DNA of 64,000 nt from Liolophura sinensis (lineage: Eukaryota > Mollusca > Polyplacophora > Chitonida > Chitonidae). A model generated the notes under the pieces. It worked only from the letters and a program-made list of their open reading frames with translations, had not been told where the DNA came from and ran no database searches. Shown piece after piece: positions 1-15,400 of this stretch; the first letter of the stretch is position 1; each line of letters starts with the position of its first letter. Position numbers and translations under genes: made by a program. The stretch covers positions 29,064,402 through 29,128,401 of the forward strand of contig NC_088301.1 in the NCBI RefSeq assembly GCF_032854445.1, written 5' to 3'.

Positions 1-129
1 ATCCCAACTTCAGTAAAATTAGGACGAAATGTACGCTTTGATAGCGGTTTGTTAAGGAATTATGTCAGACTGAGGGTTTTTTGTTCATTTATTTTTTCAC
101 TTAAATGATGGCAATTAGTATATTATTGG

Positions 130-215
130 TGGAGGAAACCAGAGAGTTTAAAGTAAACCAAAGACCAATGGCACATTACACTGGTGAAGGTTTTCACATG
201 AGACACTTGTCACAC
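130..215 (-). mobile_element. Family C-like SINE remnant (partial intron 33)
   Basis: GGTGGAGGAAACCAGAG, AAGTAAACCAAAGACCAATG. It is strongly decayed. The remainder of bases 1-384 shows nothing else. Confidence 0.45.
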
Positions 216-384
216 TGGTGCAACTGGTATCAAACAAACTTCATGGAAGCCTGCACAATGTAGTCTGCTCGATACCACTCTGAAAACAATGAAGCATGAA
301 ACTGACATTCCAAAGAAGCATGACTGACTCCAGCTGAGTATAGACTAGATGTATCACATGTGTAACAGTACAAGGAATAAGTAC

Positions 385-484
385 CTGGTTAACAACTCTG
401 CAGAACTCCTTTAGTTTGTCAATGACACATGACAGAACCTCTTTTTGATGAACAGTTTCATCATCCTCAGGTGTTTTAGAGTCC
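385..484 (-). CDS. SZT2: SZT2 exon 33 (last in window), residues 2201-2234
   Basis: Acceptor TATTTCAG, donor GTACTT, ends in phase 0. It reads [20 protein letters not shown] followed by NQ; the family has RRVGEICREVNQRLL here. Bases 1-384 are intron, and the next exon is off the window. Confidence 0.9.
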
Positions 485-3400
485 CTGAAATATAAGTAGA
501 CGCTGTTACAGCCAAATCTAAGTGACTGGCATGGTGACTGGCATGAAGAGTACCCATGGCTGTCACTTCGCTTTCAACATATAAGGCTATGGAAATTTGG
601 TTTGAAAAAATAGCACAAAAACAGTTTCATTTTCATATCAGTACGCTGTTCCAAAATAACAGCATAAATTTGACTGAATTTTCTCTTCTTGACTTCTTGC
701 CCCATAAAGCCTGTTCAAGACATACTATTTATATAAAAGAGGTATGGAAACATTACCTGGCATGGTAAAATACTTCCACTTTGTCAGAGTGTACTTGTAT
801 GAGAAGCCAGAAGTTGATGACGAGAGGAGACTGGACGGTGACTCCACTGGCAGATATCACTTCATCATCATCACTACCTGAATCACTGGCCCCACCCTCA
901 TATCCTATACATATGTACACACAGTTAATGAACAGATAGCAATTTTCCAGGCAGTACATTTCTAATCTAGATTTGATACCAGTCTTACCTGCAGTCTCAA
1001 AGATGAAAAAATGTCTCTGATCATAAACTGCTACAACCTTACCATAACTACAACTAAACAGATATTCCACTTGGAATTTTTTTTTTTTTGGAGCTATCTT
1101 CCCCAAAACAGCAAGGCTGTATTAGTTACTTGAAACTGACTTTTTGACTAATTGTTGTTGAATGACATATTTTCCACTTACCCTGATAAATATTCCCACA
1201 TGTGACGTACAAATTTGCACCCTATAATGGTGGAAGTCGAGTGGTCTTCAATGAACATTAGACTTACAAAATTTAAATCTACGCTGAATGCACATGCCTG
1301 AATATTATTACAACTTCAGTATCTTTTATTTGCATCTCCTAGAGCAACACCATTACCTCCTTCTGTGTAGCTGCCAGTTGAGGACACCCACGAGGGTGTT
1401 TGGGGTCGGGTGGAGGTGCGACTGAGGGGTGTGCCTGGTCCTGAAGGCCCTGAGAAATGCCGTACCCGTGAGTGGAGAGCCATCTGGGGTGCACTAGCCA
1501 CACTCTTCAACATGGTGTTAGGGGAGTCACCTTCCTTGGTCACTCTTTCCGGCGTGGTATCCAGAGGGACAGCCTGACCCTCCATGGTGAACCCTGAGAA
1601 ACTGGAGGATCGCTTGAGAACACCTGATTGCTCCGATGACACGGCTGTTGTAATTGGATAGGACGTTGTTGGCTGTACATTCACCATGCTGGAGCAGGAC
1701 TTGATAGTGGCCTGGCTCCCTGGGCCACAGTCTCGCAGTGAATCCCTCTCAATGGCCTCCACAGATTCCAGAAGGTTAACAGCAGACTTTCTGCCCTGTG
1801 GAGGGCCCTGTTTTGTCTCAGGGCTCTCGCTGGACTGCTTGGATGTGCACTCCACGGGTTTGAATCCAAGAGATCGTGACAGTTTGTCCAGCCCCTGGTC
1901 TCCCTTACCTATGCTTACATCATCTGCCAGGAACACAGCATCAGGACTAGAAACAATCTGACTTACCTCCCTTTCTTTGTCTGTGGGTTTATAGGGGGTA
2001 GCAGTGTCTGACTCAGTGCTGAATCTATGTACCTCCTTGGCAGGAGAACACTCTCTGCTCAGCTCTTCCAGTTTGGAGTTGAGTTCATTAGAATTGAGGG
2101 TGTGCCCCCAGTTACGGGGTCTAGCCCTGTCCACAACAATAAAATAGAACTGCTCTTCTTTCATGACACGATATCCCTCAATGTTCATCTTCTCTAGTTC
2201 CTGTAGCACAAACACAAAATAAGCTCAATCAGTTTGATTTTTTTTTTTTTTTGACTGGTGTTTTACGCCGTACTCAAGAATATTTCACTTATACGACAGC
2301 GGTCAGCATTATGGTGGGTGGAAACCGGGCAGAGCCCGAGGGAAACCCACGACCATCCGCAGGTTGCTGGGAAACCGTCCTACGTACGGCCGGAGAGGAA
2401 GCCAGCATGAGCTGGACTTGAACTCACAGTGGCCGCATTGGTGAGAGACTCCTGGGTCATTACGCTGCGCTAGCGCGCTAACCAACTGAGCCATGGAGGC
2501 CTCCCATCAGTTTGAACTAAATGAGATAAAACAAGGTTTCTATACGGTATACCCATACTGTCAATCAAACTGTTATTAATCTTGTGATCTTCAGTCATGT
2601 TAACTTTTTCTTGCCTGTAGACATGGCACATTTGGCACACAAATTTGAATGCTGTTAACGTACGGTTTTCCCTATTCGGAGAATTATTTCAAACTTGTTC
2701 CAGTCAATCAAAGAGACTTGGCTCCATACCTGAACAAATCGTGGCAGACTCTGTTCCTGTCCAAAGACAAACTTGAGTGGTATAGTTTCTGTGACACAGG
2801 CTACTTTGCCCTTAGACTCCTTCACATGATCTGCGACCAGCTGAAGGTTGGCAGCCGTCACAGGGTAGATATGACGTAATGAAGACGTCACCTCATCTCT
2901 CAGCAACCATTCAATCTGATAACGAAAACAATTGCAGGACACTGTGACTGTACTCTTCTAATCCAAATTATCAGATTAGATTTACACTTTTTGAGTATAT
3001 ATGTAAGTAATCCTATGGGTCCAGTTGTTCAAAAGTGTATTAGCAGATAATTAAAGCCTGTTTTATCTAAAGTCCTATTAGGCCACAACAATTTATATTT
3101 TTCTTTCATGGGTAGAATGAATCTTTTTTCACTGTTGAGTTGTGGTATAAAAATAAAAGTAAAACTGACAAATCATCAAACTTATGGAATACGATCTTGA
3201 TGGCATGATTTTTTCATCAAGAAAACCTTCAAAAGCAGGAAAATCTTGAAAAATGTTGAAATTGGACCAAATAAAAAGCTGGATTTTCTCTTTTATTTTT
3301 ATTCCAGTTTTTTGGATTTTTTAATATCAATTCTCCCATAAAACACAAAAAGAAATTGATGTGAACAGACTTTAAATCTATAGTCTGGTATTCATATTTA

Positions 3401-6400
3401 AGCTTATGATTTAATACACTTTTGAACAACCAGCTCCTGATTTTACCATTGGGATTAGTCAAGACAATCCATCCGTACGTGCCACCCTCTGATGTTGTGT
3501 ATAGCAGCTGACTGCTTTATGAGTGGAGAGAAACCCAGGGAAGCCATCAAAATGAACCGAATGTTGTATGTGCAAAAATTTCACTTACTTTCTACAATTA
3601 TGTCTTAAAACATTATGAGAATAATCCCATCCATCACACAATCTTACCTCTTTCTTACAGTTTTCCACAGCTTTTTTCTGAAACTTTGGTAAATGGCTGA
3701 TGGGATCAATTCCTCGAAATTGAAACCTGTGGACAAAAGATAACTGAAAATCATGGAACACATGTAACAGAAAACTCTGGCCAACCCATTAGACTGATTT
3801 AACGAATGAACAGATACTTCATGGGCGGAGAATACTTCATTATAGCCAGAGTAGAGCACCTGCTAATACATGTAGATGTTTATATAGCTTACTACCTACG
3901 AGACACACAGATGTTCCCAGACAGATTATGTCCACAGTACTTGCCAGTGATGACCTAGTCATTCCAGCACTGGAGATCACTTACTCTCACCAAGGCCTTG
4001 TACATGTACTGGGGAATACAAAATCCCTATCCGACAAAAGCGCTGTATCAACACCTCATCTGAGCAACTGAAAGACAGGCCATAATCCACCTCGAACCCC
4101 ACAACAGAAATAAAAAAAAAAAAAAAAAAAAAAAATTCTGCCAACTTAGATTTGGTATCAAGGCTATCAAAGTGCTTGCCTCTAGCAGACAAATGAATGC
4201 AAAACTTCAGCTAAATACATAAAGCACTGAAGTTGTGAATTTGGTAATGTACATTATTAATTAACATGCATACAGAGCATCAGTGTCTTATCATTGCGCT
4301 TCACATGCTGTAAAATTTCAGCTTAATACATGCAGCACATTTTCAGATACCACTCCTAACATTTACTTTAACACTGATTCTAATACACAATACACAAAGT
4401 TGTGAATTTTGTAATTTATGGTATATAATATGCACACAGCGAATAAACAATGGAATATCCCCCTCGTGCTATTGTGCTCTACATCTGTGCAAAACCTGAA
4501 CTCAATAAATGCAATATTATTCATGGTACCACTCCCAACATTATGTTGAACATTGCTTTCCCTGTTACTGGACAGCGACAGGCGAGCTACAAAGGCTTGT
4601 ACGTGTTTGTCATCCTTTGCAATAGTTCTTCCACGTGCCGATCAGTTTTTATCATGTGTTTTTTCATACAATAATTACTTTTTTATCATATTTAATGTCA
4701 TACTGAATTATTTTCACTTAAACTATGGCAGTTTTACAGATGGAGGATCTGGGGAGCCCAGGGTAACCCTCAACCTGTGTATGCAATATCAGTAGAAGGC
4801 AAGTGGTTGATAACGAACATTACAGTCTGTGACAAAAAAGCCACACAAAGTGAGAAGAAGTTCCCGAAGCAGGGGTTGAACCCCAAAATTGTGTGATTAT
4901 CAGTTCATTATCTTAACCGCTAAGCCATGATCTACTCCCTATCCATAACATATATTTTATATGACACGGGATTGCTTGCCCATGGCCATCTCTAACTGTG
5001 AGACGGCTTGTAAATTGACAAGTTTGCATGCACTTTATTATTTATTTGATTGGTGTTTTATGCCTTATTCATGAATATTTCACTTATATGACGGGGGCCA
5101 GCATTATGGTAGGAGGCCATTGGTTGCTGGCAGATCTTCACAGCAACCACACTGGTGAGACACTCCTGAGTCACTGCACCATGCCAGTTTGCTAACTCCC
5201 TCAGCCATGGAGGCCCCAGTTTGTATGTAAGCTTTGCCCCACTGGACTCACACTACAATAATCTTTAACTTCAAGTCTGTTCTATTATCTGAGACTTAAC
5301 TTAAAGGGAATTTTTTTTATAACATAACATAACATAACATAACAATAAATGGATCACAACTTCTATTAATTTCGTTAGCGACCTTTCGGTATAGGTGCTA
5401 ATACTGTTTATATCAAGTGATTACTATAAAAGAATAGTTTAGATTTTCATGACAGCATTTCAGTTCAAATCTTAGTTAAGAAATAATACAGATCAGATCA
5501 GCCTGACTTACATGTAGATCTCGGACAGCATTCTAGTAGAAATATATCCCCAAGTTCCCATCTGGGTGACAAATGAGTGCATAAAGACTTACGCATCATG
5601 TGATGTTGTTGTACTGACAGCATCCTCCCCCTCTACATCAGACTGGGGGGGTGAGGCACTGGTATGTGAAGACATCCTCACATACTTGGGCCGGCGGGGC
5701 AGGGAAGAGAAATCAGCATCAGTGGGCAAGGTCAAACAGTTCAAGTCAAAGGTTATCTTCATATCCCCAAGGTCGACTTCCTTCAACTCTTCCAAGCCCT
5801 TTGAAAGATCGGCTGAAAACAGTACGGAAGATTTATAACAGATAACGAGACAAATTTGACACATCATGGCAACACTGATTTTCACAAACTAGTCGCGTGG
5901 TAATACATCAAACGTCTTACTCTTGCCAGATATAAATTGTTGGAAATCGACTGTTCCTTATACATGTAGATAAAACATTGTACTGTATGACTAATCCCAA
6001 GAAGTTCTGAGTCCTCAGGGTCCATCAATAGGTCTCTAATATTTAGAGGCAAACAGTTAAAAACAGTTGTTTTGTGTTCTGGTGTAGAGAAGTGGTATTA
6101 CAAAAATAACCTTCTCATCCTTGTATTTACACCCACAGATAGAATATTCATTCTCTTCTAAAATATTGGGTGTTGGTGAAAGACATACAGTGTTGGTGAA
6201 AGACATACATTGTTGGTGAAAAACATACAGTGTCGGTGAAAGACACAGAGTCGGTGAAAGACATACAGTGTCTGTGAAAGACATACAGTGTCGGTGAAAG
6301 ACATACAGTGTTGGTGAAAGACATACATTGTTGGTGAAAAACATACAGTGGATGCTCCTGATACAACAATGATAAAGTACAGATGACAGCATTACAGGAC

Positions 6401-9400
6401 AAAGCTGACAGATGGGAATAAATAACAAACTTGTGTACACATGTACCACCCTGTAAAGAAGAAACAAGATAATGTGACCATGTACCTATACATGTTGGTA
6501 GCAGTTGCAGGGATACATGGTGATGAGTGCGCTTGCTCTTCACAGTACAGGTGAAGTGAAGGAAGAGAGGCATGTTCCGAGCGTTCTCCACCTCGTTCAT
6601 GCTGTCAAGGTCATCGTCTGACGGTACCGAACCAGTGGACAGCGAGCCCTTATTTGACATTGTGGAGAACTCCCCGTCTGAGTGAACTGGACTCGGCTTG
6701 TCCATGGCTGCCGCCGCTTCCTCATAGTCAGACTGGAAAAAGTCACTGTACTCTTCTGGGATGTCGGCTACATTCACCTCTGAAAACACACAGCCAAGGG
6801 AGATAAATGTAGTTCTTAATTTTAGAAATGAAATGTTTCAGGGGCACAGAGATTATATGTACATAATGTCCCACAACAGTTTCAACGACATTAACGTTAC
6901 AAGTGCTTGTTTCAGTACAGCTTCAAGAACCTTAAGATTACAAGTGCTTGTTTCCAGACAGCTTCAAGAACCTTAAGATTACAACTGCTTGTTTCAGGAC
7001 AGCTTGAAGAACCTTTAGATTACAAGTGCATGTTCCACAATAATCTCATGAGATTACCTGCTCCAAAATCAGACTCCACTTCTGGAGCTTCTGCCACATC
7101 AACGTGGAAGCTCACATCCTATGTAATCAAACAGGAAATAAAACAATTTGTCCTCTTAATAATCCATACATCAGAACAGACATTCACAAAATAGCCATCA
7201 AACAAAACGGATGTTACGGGTCAACAACAGCAGCTCCAATTCCCAAAACAGCGTTTAACACAAGCCACCAAAGAACTAAGAATGTATACAAAATACCAAA
7301 TTACAACAGAAATGGTCAAAAAGATACACTATATTCAAATTATTTAACTTACAAAACACAACCAGTTTTCCACATAAAATCTAGATAAAATACTTATTTT
7401 GAATGACTTCAAAGTTCTCTCTGCCCATTACCCTGTGAATATTACACAAGGCTCGAAATAATGCAAGCAATCGTGCACTTAGGGAAATATTAAATAGACA
7501 GTGCACCCGACTTTCACAGCTGACATGCATACTTAAATATTTTGAGGTGGAATGCAGCAAATAATCACTGACCAATAATATCTCTTCCCCAAAGGCATGG
7601 TGATTGTCGACTACAGTGGAATACAACTGTTGTCTACAGTATCGTCTGGGAGTGAAATCTAAATGTGGCTGAATTTTATAGATAATTTCTGCATAACCTG
7701 TTTGCACAGCCCATGGGTTTTGCAAAAAATAATTTGCTTATTCAAAACCCTCGTCCTGCAAGGTAAATTTCACATAACCTTTATTCTGGCTAAGCAGAGT
7801 TTTCAAATTTTGAGGGCTGACAAATAATTCATGCACGAAAGTTTCAACCGCAGCATATACTTAATATAAATGGGTGCATAGTATGCATGTAATTTTTGAC
7901 AAGTATTTCGAGCCTTGTTACAGAGTGCTTGATCTATTATTAAAACAAAAGTTCTAGCTAAGCTCCCATGATAAATACAAGATATTTTTTTTTATGTTTT
8001 AGTAATACACTGCAAGCCAAGTATGTTAAAAAATAAATCACTGTCATATGTCAAAGATTTAAGGCAAACTTTTTAATATGTTTGGTAGCATAATTCACAA
8101 AACTTATAAATTCGTTCTTTTGGCGAAGCCTCAAAGTAAAAAGTTCTGTATTTCTGCAGATAATAAAATAGAAGAATACCTACCATATCTTGTTCTGGAC
8201 TATAGTAATAATAATCTGGGTAAGCTGGGATCGGCTTGAACCAGAGCTTAATGATGTCTAAGAACTTATGCTTGATGTACTGATGAAGGCCCTTTGTCAT
8301 CTCACATGGGCTGTTGTGCTGTGGGTCAGGCAGGGTCACCTTGATAGAAGCACCAGAGGGGAAAAGTAGTACTTCAGGCGCTGCGCCTTTAAATGTGTCC
8401 CCACTCTCCACCATGATGCTTGCACTACAACAAGAGCAGCACATCCCTAGCAGTGAATGTTTTATTTTATATTCTACAAATACTCTCCATAAACATGCAT
8501 CTTACACTTCGTTTTTTTTTAGGCGATAAAAACTGACATGCTTACTGCCCCAAACTTGCAATTCAAATTTTTGACCACTCATTTGAAAATATAAATATAT
8601 ATAGATACATATATTTAAATATATAATTATTTAAACTATAGACTTTAAAATAAAATGTTATTTATTAGTATCATTTTATCATTACATCTGCAATCTATGA
8701 GCCGTCATTATTCAGGAACTATTTGTTTACCCTTTTGTTCATCATCCACACAATACTCTTAACAAATACATGTATCTTCTTCTTCACTTGAAATACAAGA
8801 TTTACAACCAACTAAACAGATGTACAGCATGTACTGGTTCACCCGAATCTGTGTAATGGCTCAGGTTGGGGTGCCTTACTTGCCTTCGGTAAGTGGTCTT
8901 GGTGAAACAGCACTAGATAAAAGAGCAGTGAAAATCTGTCTTGCAACAAGGAGGCACATTACACGCACATGCACTCTAAGGACTCCTTCCTTAGAGTGTA
9001 TGACTCAAAAATTGTAAAGTATGAGCTTAAATGTATGTTCACCGACCTGTCTGTGTCACCAGGGATGTCCGCGAAGCGCACACTGGCTTTGCCATGATGT
9101 CCATCCAGGGTGTCAGCAGGAGGAATCCCCTCTAGCTTACAGACCTCAATCTGCTTCAGAAGGTGACCACAGCAGGTCTCTAGGAAGCAGGTCATGTCAG
9201 CCTCCAGGGGCAGGGCTTCCTCACAGATGTTACTGATGGCAGATTCTACATCTTCATGGCTCACATAATGACCCAGTTGAAGGTTTTTAAAGATACCTGC
9301 AACCAAAGAATACCTTGTGTACAGGAATAGGTATTGATATCACGGCTTAATCCAAGAATCCAATTCTTGTCATGACTTCCGTAAACCCAATCCATAGGAA

Positions 9401-12400
9401 CCCAAGAGTCCTATACTATACTCAAAGTGATCAAATTTTCTCACCTTTCCAATTTCTAACTATCATACCCTCTTTGATCAAGTGGCACATGAGATTTTCT
9501 CACCATTAAAGCTACAAACAAGCAATCCACAGAAACAGCACTGGTTTTGTCGACTTGGATTTGGGATAGATGCAGGTGAACTGCTGTAAAGGGAATCTTA
9601 TGTGAATTTATTCACACATGTTAAATAAGGCATGTAAGTGTAAATATTTCGACTTGCTAAAGAATCCGTGTGATTATTTCACCTGAAGAATAGCAGATGT
9701 TCAAGTGATTAACACCTTATTTTACTTTTAAGTTTTAAAATTTTTTAGAACTAGGACTCACTATACTTCATTAATGTCTTTAACTCATAGAGTTTCACAT
9801 GTGCAGCGGAAGTTATATTTACGAGTAGATATAAAAAAAGGGATCGATCTATCATATCTGTTCTAGAACATGGTAAATGCTCTATATGAAGCTGCACTCA
9901 ATCTAACAGAGTAGATAAATCTGAACGGACTGGAGAAAAACATCCAGTGAAAGTGTGTGAAATACCCACACCCGCAGGGTTTGCACCCATTAGCAAATTT
10001 CAAATTCAAGGCCTTTTCAAGGCTGTTTCAATGAAGATCCAGGCTTCTCCAGCCATTGCACATATACATATATGTATGCCTAGTACCAATTGCATTAACT
10101 TCAGCACTAAACAACCAAATTCAGCGTCCAGTGCTGTAAAGACAAGTTTGTTATTTGCCTCAAGAATTTATCACTAATCCGACAGTTATTAATTTTATGG
10201 ATTGAGGAAACTGAAGCACCCAGTTTAACTATCCAACCTTTGGGGAGTTACCGCTAAACTTCTTATGTGTGACGTACAGATACACGTACCCCATCCGTGG
10301 AAGACACATGGTAGCGAAAATTTGACTGCACGTGCAAGCTTCCACAGAAGCGTCACAAAGACAAGTTTCTGCCCCACTTTAAAAAGCAATATCAGTAATA
10401 CTCCTTTCATTTCCTGATACTTTTGCAGATTTTGGAGAAGGGTATCATTGCCTTTTCTAGAAAATGACATAGGAAAAATGCAGATTTGTGTCCAATCAGC
10501 AGTGTTGATGTGACATTTATCTTCTTAGCTTCACTATGATTCCTGTTAAGCAGTTTTAGCCAGGTACTGTATAACAAAAGACGCTCCTTCTTCAGTACAG
10601 CAATAACAAGCAAAGAGATATATCCGTGAGTAAGGAAAAACACTTCCCATTAACATTACAACTTTGATTTACTGAGAAAACATGGGCTTTAAAGTGGTAG
10701 ATAACGACCTTGCATCTCGTCTGCCGCTACAGGGATGCTTCAAAGCGAGATATGTGACACTGCTCCATCCCATTCTAAGAGCGTAAACTTGTCATTAGGC
10801 AATCACCCTGGCCAGAGGATAGACTTTTGTTCCTTGATAAGGGAGATAACTTACAGGCAATTTTCATTCTTTGCCTGGGGCACTAAAACCCAGGCAATAA
10901 TATCTACTACAAAGCAGACAGATGTTGCAAAGCAGGACTACTGCAAAATGTACATGTATCCTGCAAATAATTTCACCTAACATACGATCGTTGGAAAGTC
11001 GCTTAAATTTTATTTACTGTTGTGGTTTTCAAAGTCATTGAACGTAAAATTAAGGCCCAAACTTTCATTGTCAGGAAATCCAGGCCTTGAACTGACCACT
11101 GCTAATTTCCAGGAATTTCCAAGCTTTCAAAGCCGCTTACAAGCCCTGACCCAGCATAACTGCTACTTTTCAGGCCCAGCAAGACTGCTACTTTTCGGGC
11201 CCATCAACACTGCTACTTTTCAGGCCCAGCAACACTGCTTCTTTTCAGGCCCAGCAACACTGCTACTTTTCAGGCCCAGCAACACTGCTACTTTTCAGGG
11301 GAGAATTCCAGTTCCCTTGTGTAATAGACCTTCTTCATATTTCAGCTGACAAGACATATGTATCCAAAATAATATGCAAGCCTGCGGTCTGAAGCATTGT
11401 ATTGAAATGTTGGTGCAAGTTGACCTCCAAAAGGATCTACTGTTGTCACCGAAGAATTGGGATGCAATAAACAAGACATTGCTGATGCCATGAAATTCCC
11501 AAATGTTTGGTCTTGCAGAGCCAAATTGGAAATATGGAAAAGGCCTATTCATCAACATGGTCAACACTGGACAGAGATTAGGTTACATGGACATTACCTG
11601 TGACATAGCTGGTGAAGTAGTCTTCTCCTAGCACTGTGCAGTGCTGCCAGAGGGCGCCGTGGAAGTCCGAGGCACTGTCAGTAGACCTCCTGTCCAAGGA
11701 CATTGCCCAGCGCTCCTTGACGGTGTCCTGCAACTCCTCCCGGTCAAAGTCCGGCATTGCCTCCATTTCATGAGAGGCCATTCTCACACGCGGGCTCAAC
11801 GGCACTGCTCCACTCACATCCAGATCCGACGGAAACGTCAGGTCTTCAAAAATGTCCTCGGAGGTCTCGAAGCTCCAGCGGTTGACCAGCGAGTTGGTGA
11901 GATTGCTGAGGTAGCAATCGTAGACATAAACAGGGATGGAGAATTTGGGGAACTGTACACAGGGACCTGGGGAGCCCTCCAGGTGGATCCGTGTGCTACT
12001 GGCAGCTTTGAAGTCCCCCTCCACAGATGAACTATTCTTCTGCTTACGAGAAGACAGGGAGTAGTCTGAGTGAAGGTCATCACCAGTGGACCCCTCTGGG
12101 TGTTCGTCAGAGATTGGGTCATTGCCTGGGTGTCTTTCATCATGGTCCTGGGCCCCAGGAAGCCCACTCTGACCCCCAGGCTCCACATCACCTTCATCCC
12201 CAGCCCCCTCTACCTCAGGTTCCACCTGAAGCAGGTTCAACAGGGCCAGGTCGTCATAGCTAGCAGGGACAAACGTAAGAATAAGGTGATTCGTGGAGTC
12301 CACTTTAACAAGGCACTTCCAGTTGGGAGCATCAAGCTTTCTTACATCACTGTCGGGATCAGATTTGTCAAGTCCAGGGGTGCCTGTGTCCTTACTGGAG

Positions 12401-15400
12401 TTGTCAGACTCTCCACGCAGAGACTCCTTCTCTCCATCCTTCACAGTCTCTGATGTGGATGACACCTCTGACTGGATACCTTCTGCGCCCGTTCCCAGTA
12501 GATCTTGTTCTTGTACCTCAGCTGATTCAACAATGACAACTTCACTGGGAACAACAGCAAACACTTCAGCGAACTTGAACGGATAAGGCTGAGCAATTGG
12601 GTCTCGCTTTCGATCTGTGATCAGCTTAATAAAGTTGAAGCGATCATTGTTGGAAAGAATGACTTCCTTGTCATGGTGAAGTTTGAACTTTTCGAAAAGC
12701 AAGTTGAAGAGAAGGTTATTTACAGTCCTTCGGTTTAGAAAGGTATCAGAGCTGTCAGCTGAAAGACAAAGTTCAAATTTCAACACATTCGCTATGCTTC
12801 TCATTAACCTATAGGCTGAATTCTAAATTTATATATTCTATATTTGCACTTTAAAACAGGTTGCTTGAAATTTTATTTAAAATTAAAAAATAAATAAAAT
12901 TCATAAAACATTACCTATGGTGGTGAAACTCAAAATCTGTCCAGTAGAATATCATTGTACTATCCAAAGAAACCTTTAAATCACCTTACCTTCGTAAGAT
13001 AAAAGAAATATCAGAATCAGGCACTGTGTAATAAAATTTTAGTTAAAATACAATATCAAGACAATAAATTTTTCAGAAGAAAAAGCCACCAAGACTGAAC
13101 CAAAGGAAGACATTTAACCTATTCTAATCAGCCACCAAGAGCACTTCTACGGGCAAACATGTTGACCATGACAATGTCAAACTTACCACACCAGTAGGTG
13201 GAAAACAAAAGTTCAGCCTGCTGACATCGCGGAAGTAAGGAGAGCAGGTCAAATGGAAAGGGTGTGTGGTAAATGGAGGGTTCTGACCCGTCCGTCTCTC
13301 GGGTCTCTGAGGCTCTCCTGGGGTGTGCATTGGGCAAGTCACTGGGTAGTGTGCTAGTAACAACATAGATTTATTCATTGATTTCACTGGTGTTTAACAT
13401 GCGACTGTTCATCTGATTTATTTTTTTACTAGAACACAAATGTAAACAAGCAAAAAAATAGACATCAGATTCTATTAATTGATGACAGTGATGTAACATT
13501 TCAAGTCTAGAATTTCAAGGCTTTGATAGTATAAAAAGCTAAATGAAAATTTCCTGTGCAGTTTTTGTACTCGTGATCAAGTTCGCATATTATTTCCTAT
13601 CCACCTCAGTCATAATAGAATTCCTTTCCTTGAATCGTTGCTTGCACTAATTTCTAAGAGACAGTAGGCTACAAGTATATTTCCCTTTGACAGCCAGTCA
13701 TCATCTTCACCACAATAATAATTTTAATAATAATTTTATGACAATGTCAAAAGAAAATGAGAAAATCTGTAAGAAACATTCAATGCATATATTCAATATG
13801 ATATATAAAATTACAGGTATATGTACATGTAAAATGGAAGTGCACATACATGTAGCTTTTGTACTTGTGTAATTTCAAGAGAGCTTGTGTTTTACTCCAC
13901 CTAGAGCTAATGCAAAAAAGGGAGATAACTTTGACTCACCTGGCATAGATAGGGAGCTGAGCATCAGGAGATGTCAGGTTAAAACACTGACAGACGGTGA
14001 CCAAGTGTTGGAATGTTATCAAACAAGCAATACACTCAAGGTCAATGGGATAAAACTGAAACAAGCCAAAAAAACTGCATGTGTAGTCATTTATATTACA
14101 AGTTATGAAAAAGACACAGTGTAAAACATGTTTTTCATTATTATTAAGAGCACCGAATAGCTGACTCACTTGTAAGGAGCACTGAACAAAACAAAGTTTT
14201 ATTTCAATGTGGATTAGCCAAAATATACACATGTGTTTTCAAGAGAATTAATTTCAAAAAGATTGCGTAAGTGCTATATAATAATAATTCAGTCCATTTG
14301 TCTTATTAAAGTTATATGTAGCCGTCCTAGCTTTAGCATCTTTGAATCTCAGAAAACACACTGCCAAGCTACGCATACATGCATGCAGATATACAAAATT
14401 GTTTTTGATTTAATAAAGGTATCCCTCCCTTCCACGCCCCACTGAACTCTCAATCATTTCAGAGGGATCTATTTATTTACAACTTCTACAATTGTTATCA
14501 GTGATCAGAGTGCCCTACTGACCTCTGTCAACTAAATGGTGAAATTCTACATGTAGGTCATACAGATATGCACACCATATTGGTGGAAGATGATGTTTTC
14601 AACAAATGTTTCGACTTCACATTAGTTATGGACTCACAAGAAGTGAGAATTTAGGAATCTACAATTCTCTGTTCAAGGGCCACTTAGAAGCCACTCTTCA
14701 TGTGTCCTAGCCATTGAAAAGCATGCGACTCTAACAATTAGACCGTCCTGCTTCGAATGGCCAGAGTAATGTCATTTTCTGAGTTTATTTTTCAGAATTT
14801 AATGTGTCAGGCAGCTGTTTCAAGACATGAATCTAACTCTAATATCAGGAGGCCAAAATAGGGGCATACTAAGTTAACAAAATAATGAAATTTATCATCC
14901 ATTCTGTGACTTGTCATGAGGTTTGTGTTCACTGAAGAGTGGAGAAGACTGTGTTCTGATATAATATGTGGTAAATTATGTAATATGTGCTTGTAATTGA
15001 GCAGTACTTCTGCTCTTAATTGCTATTTTCTATTTTGTTTTTTTTCTAAAGACAGAAATACATTTTTCTGCAAAATCCGCCAATTCAGAGCACAATGAAA
15101 GTTCTATAATGTTTTAGGCTTGTCCAATGAAAAACTTCCTTCCCTCCTCTTGAACATTCAATGTAATGTCACTGTGCTTTTACTCCCGGTTTTGTCACAG
15201 TGTTTTTACTCCAGGTTTTGTCACTGTGCTTTTACCCCAGGTTTTGTCACTGTGCTTTTACTCCCGGTTTTGTCACTGTGCTTTTACCCCAGGTTTTGTC
15301 ACAGTGTTTTTACTCCAGGTTTTGTCACTGTGCTTTTACCCCAGGTTTTGTCACTGTGCTTTTACTCCAGGTTTTGTCACTGTGCTTTTACTCCAGGTTT

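Noticed and set aside
6057-6467. Cys/His/Phe-rich minus-strand ORF overlapping exon 27
   Set aside because: It is produced by the 20-bp minisatellite in intron 27 and is not in the SZT2 frame.
11641-12586. Plus-strand open frames of 78-129 codons
   Set aside because: They lie antisense to SZT2 exon 23 and are shadows of its codon pattern.
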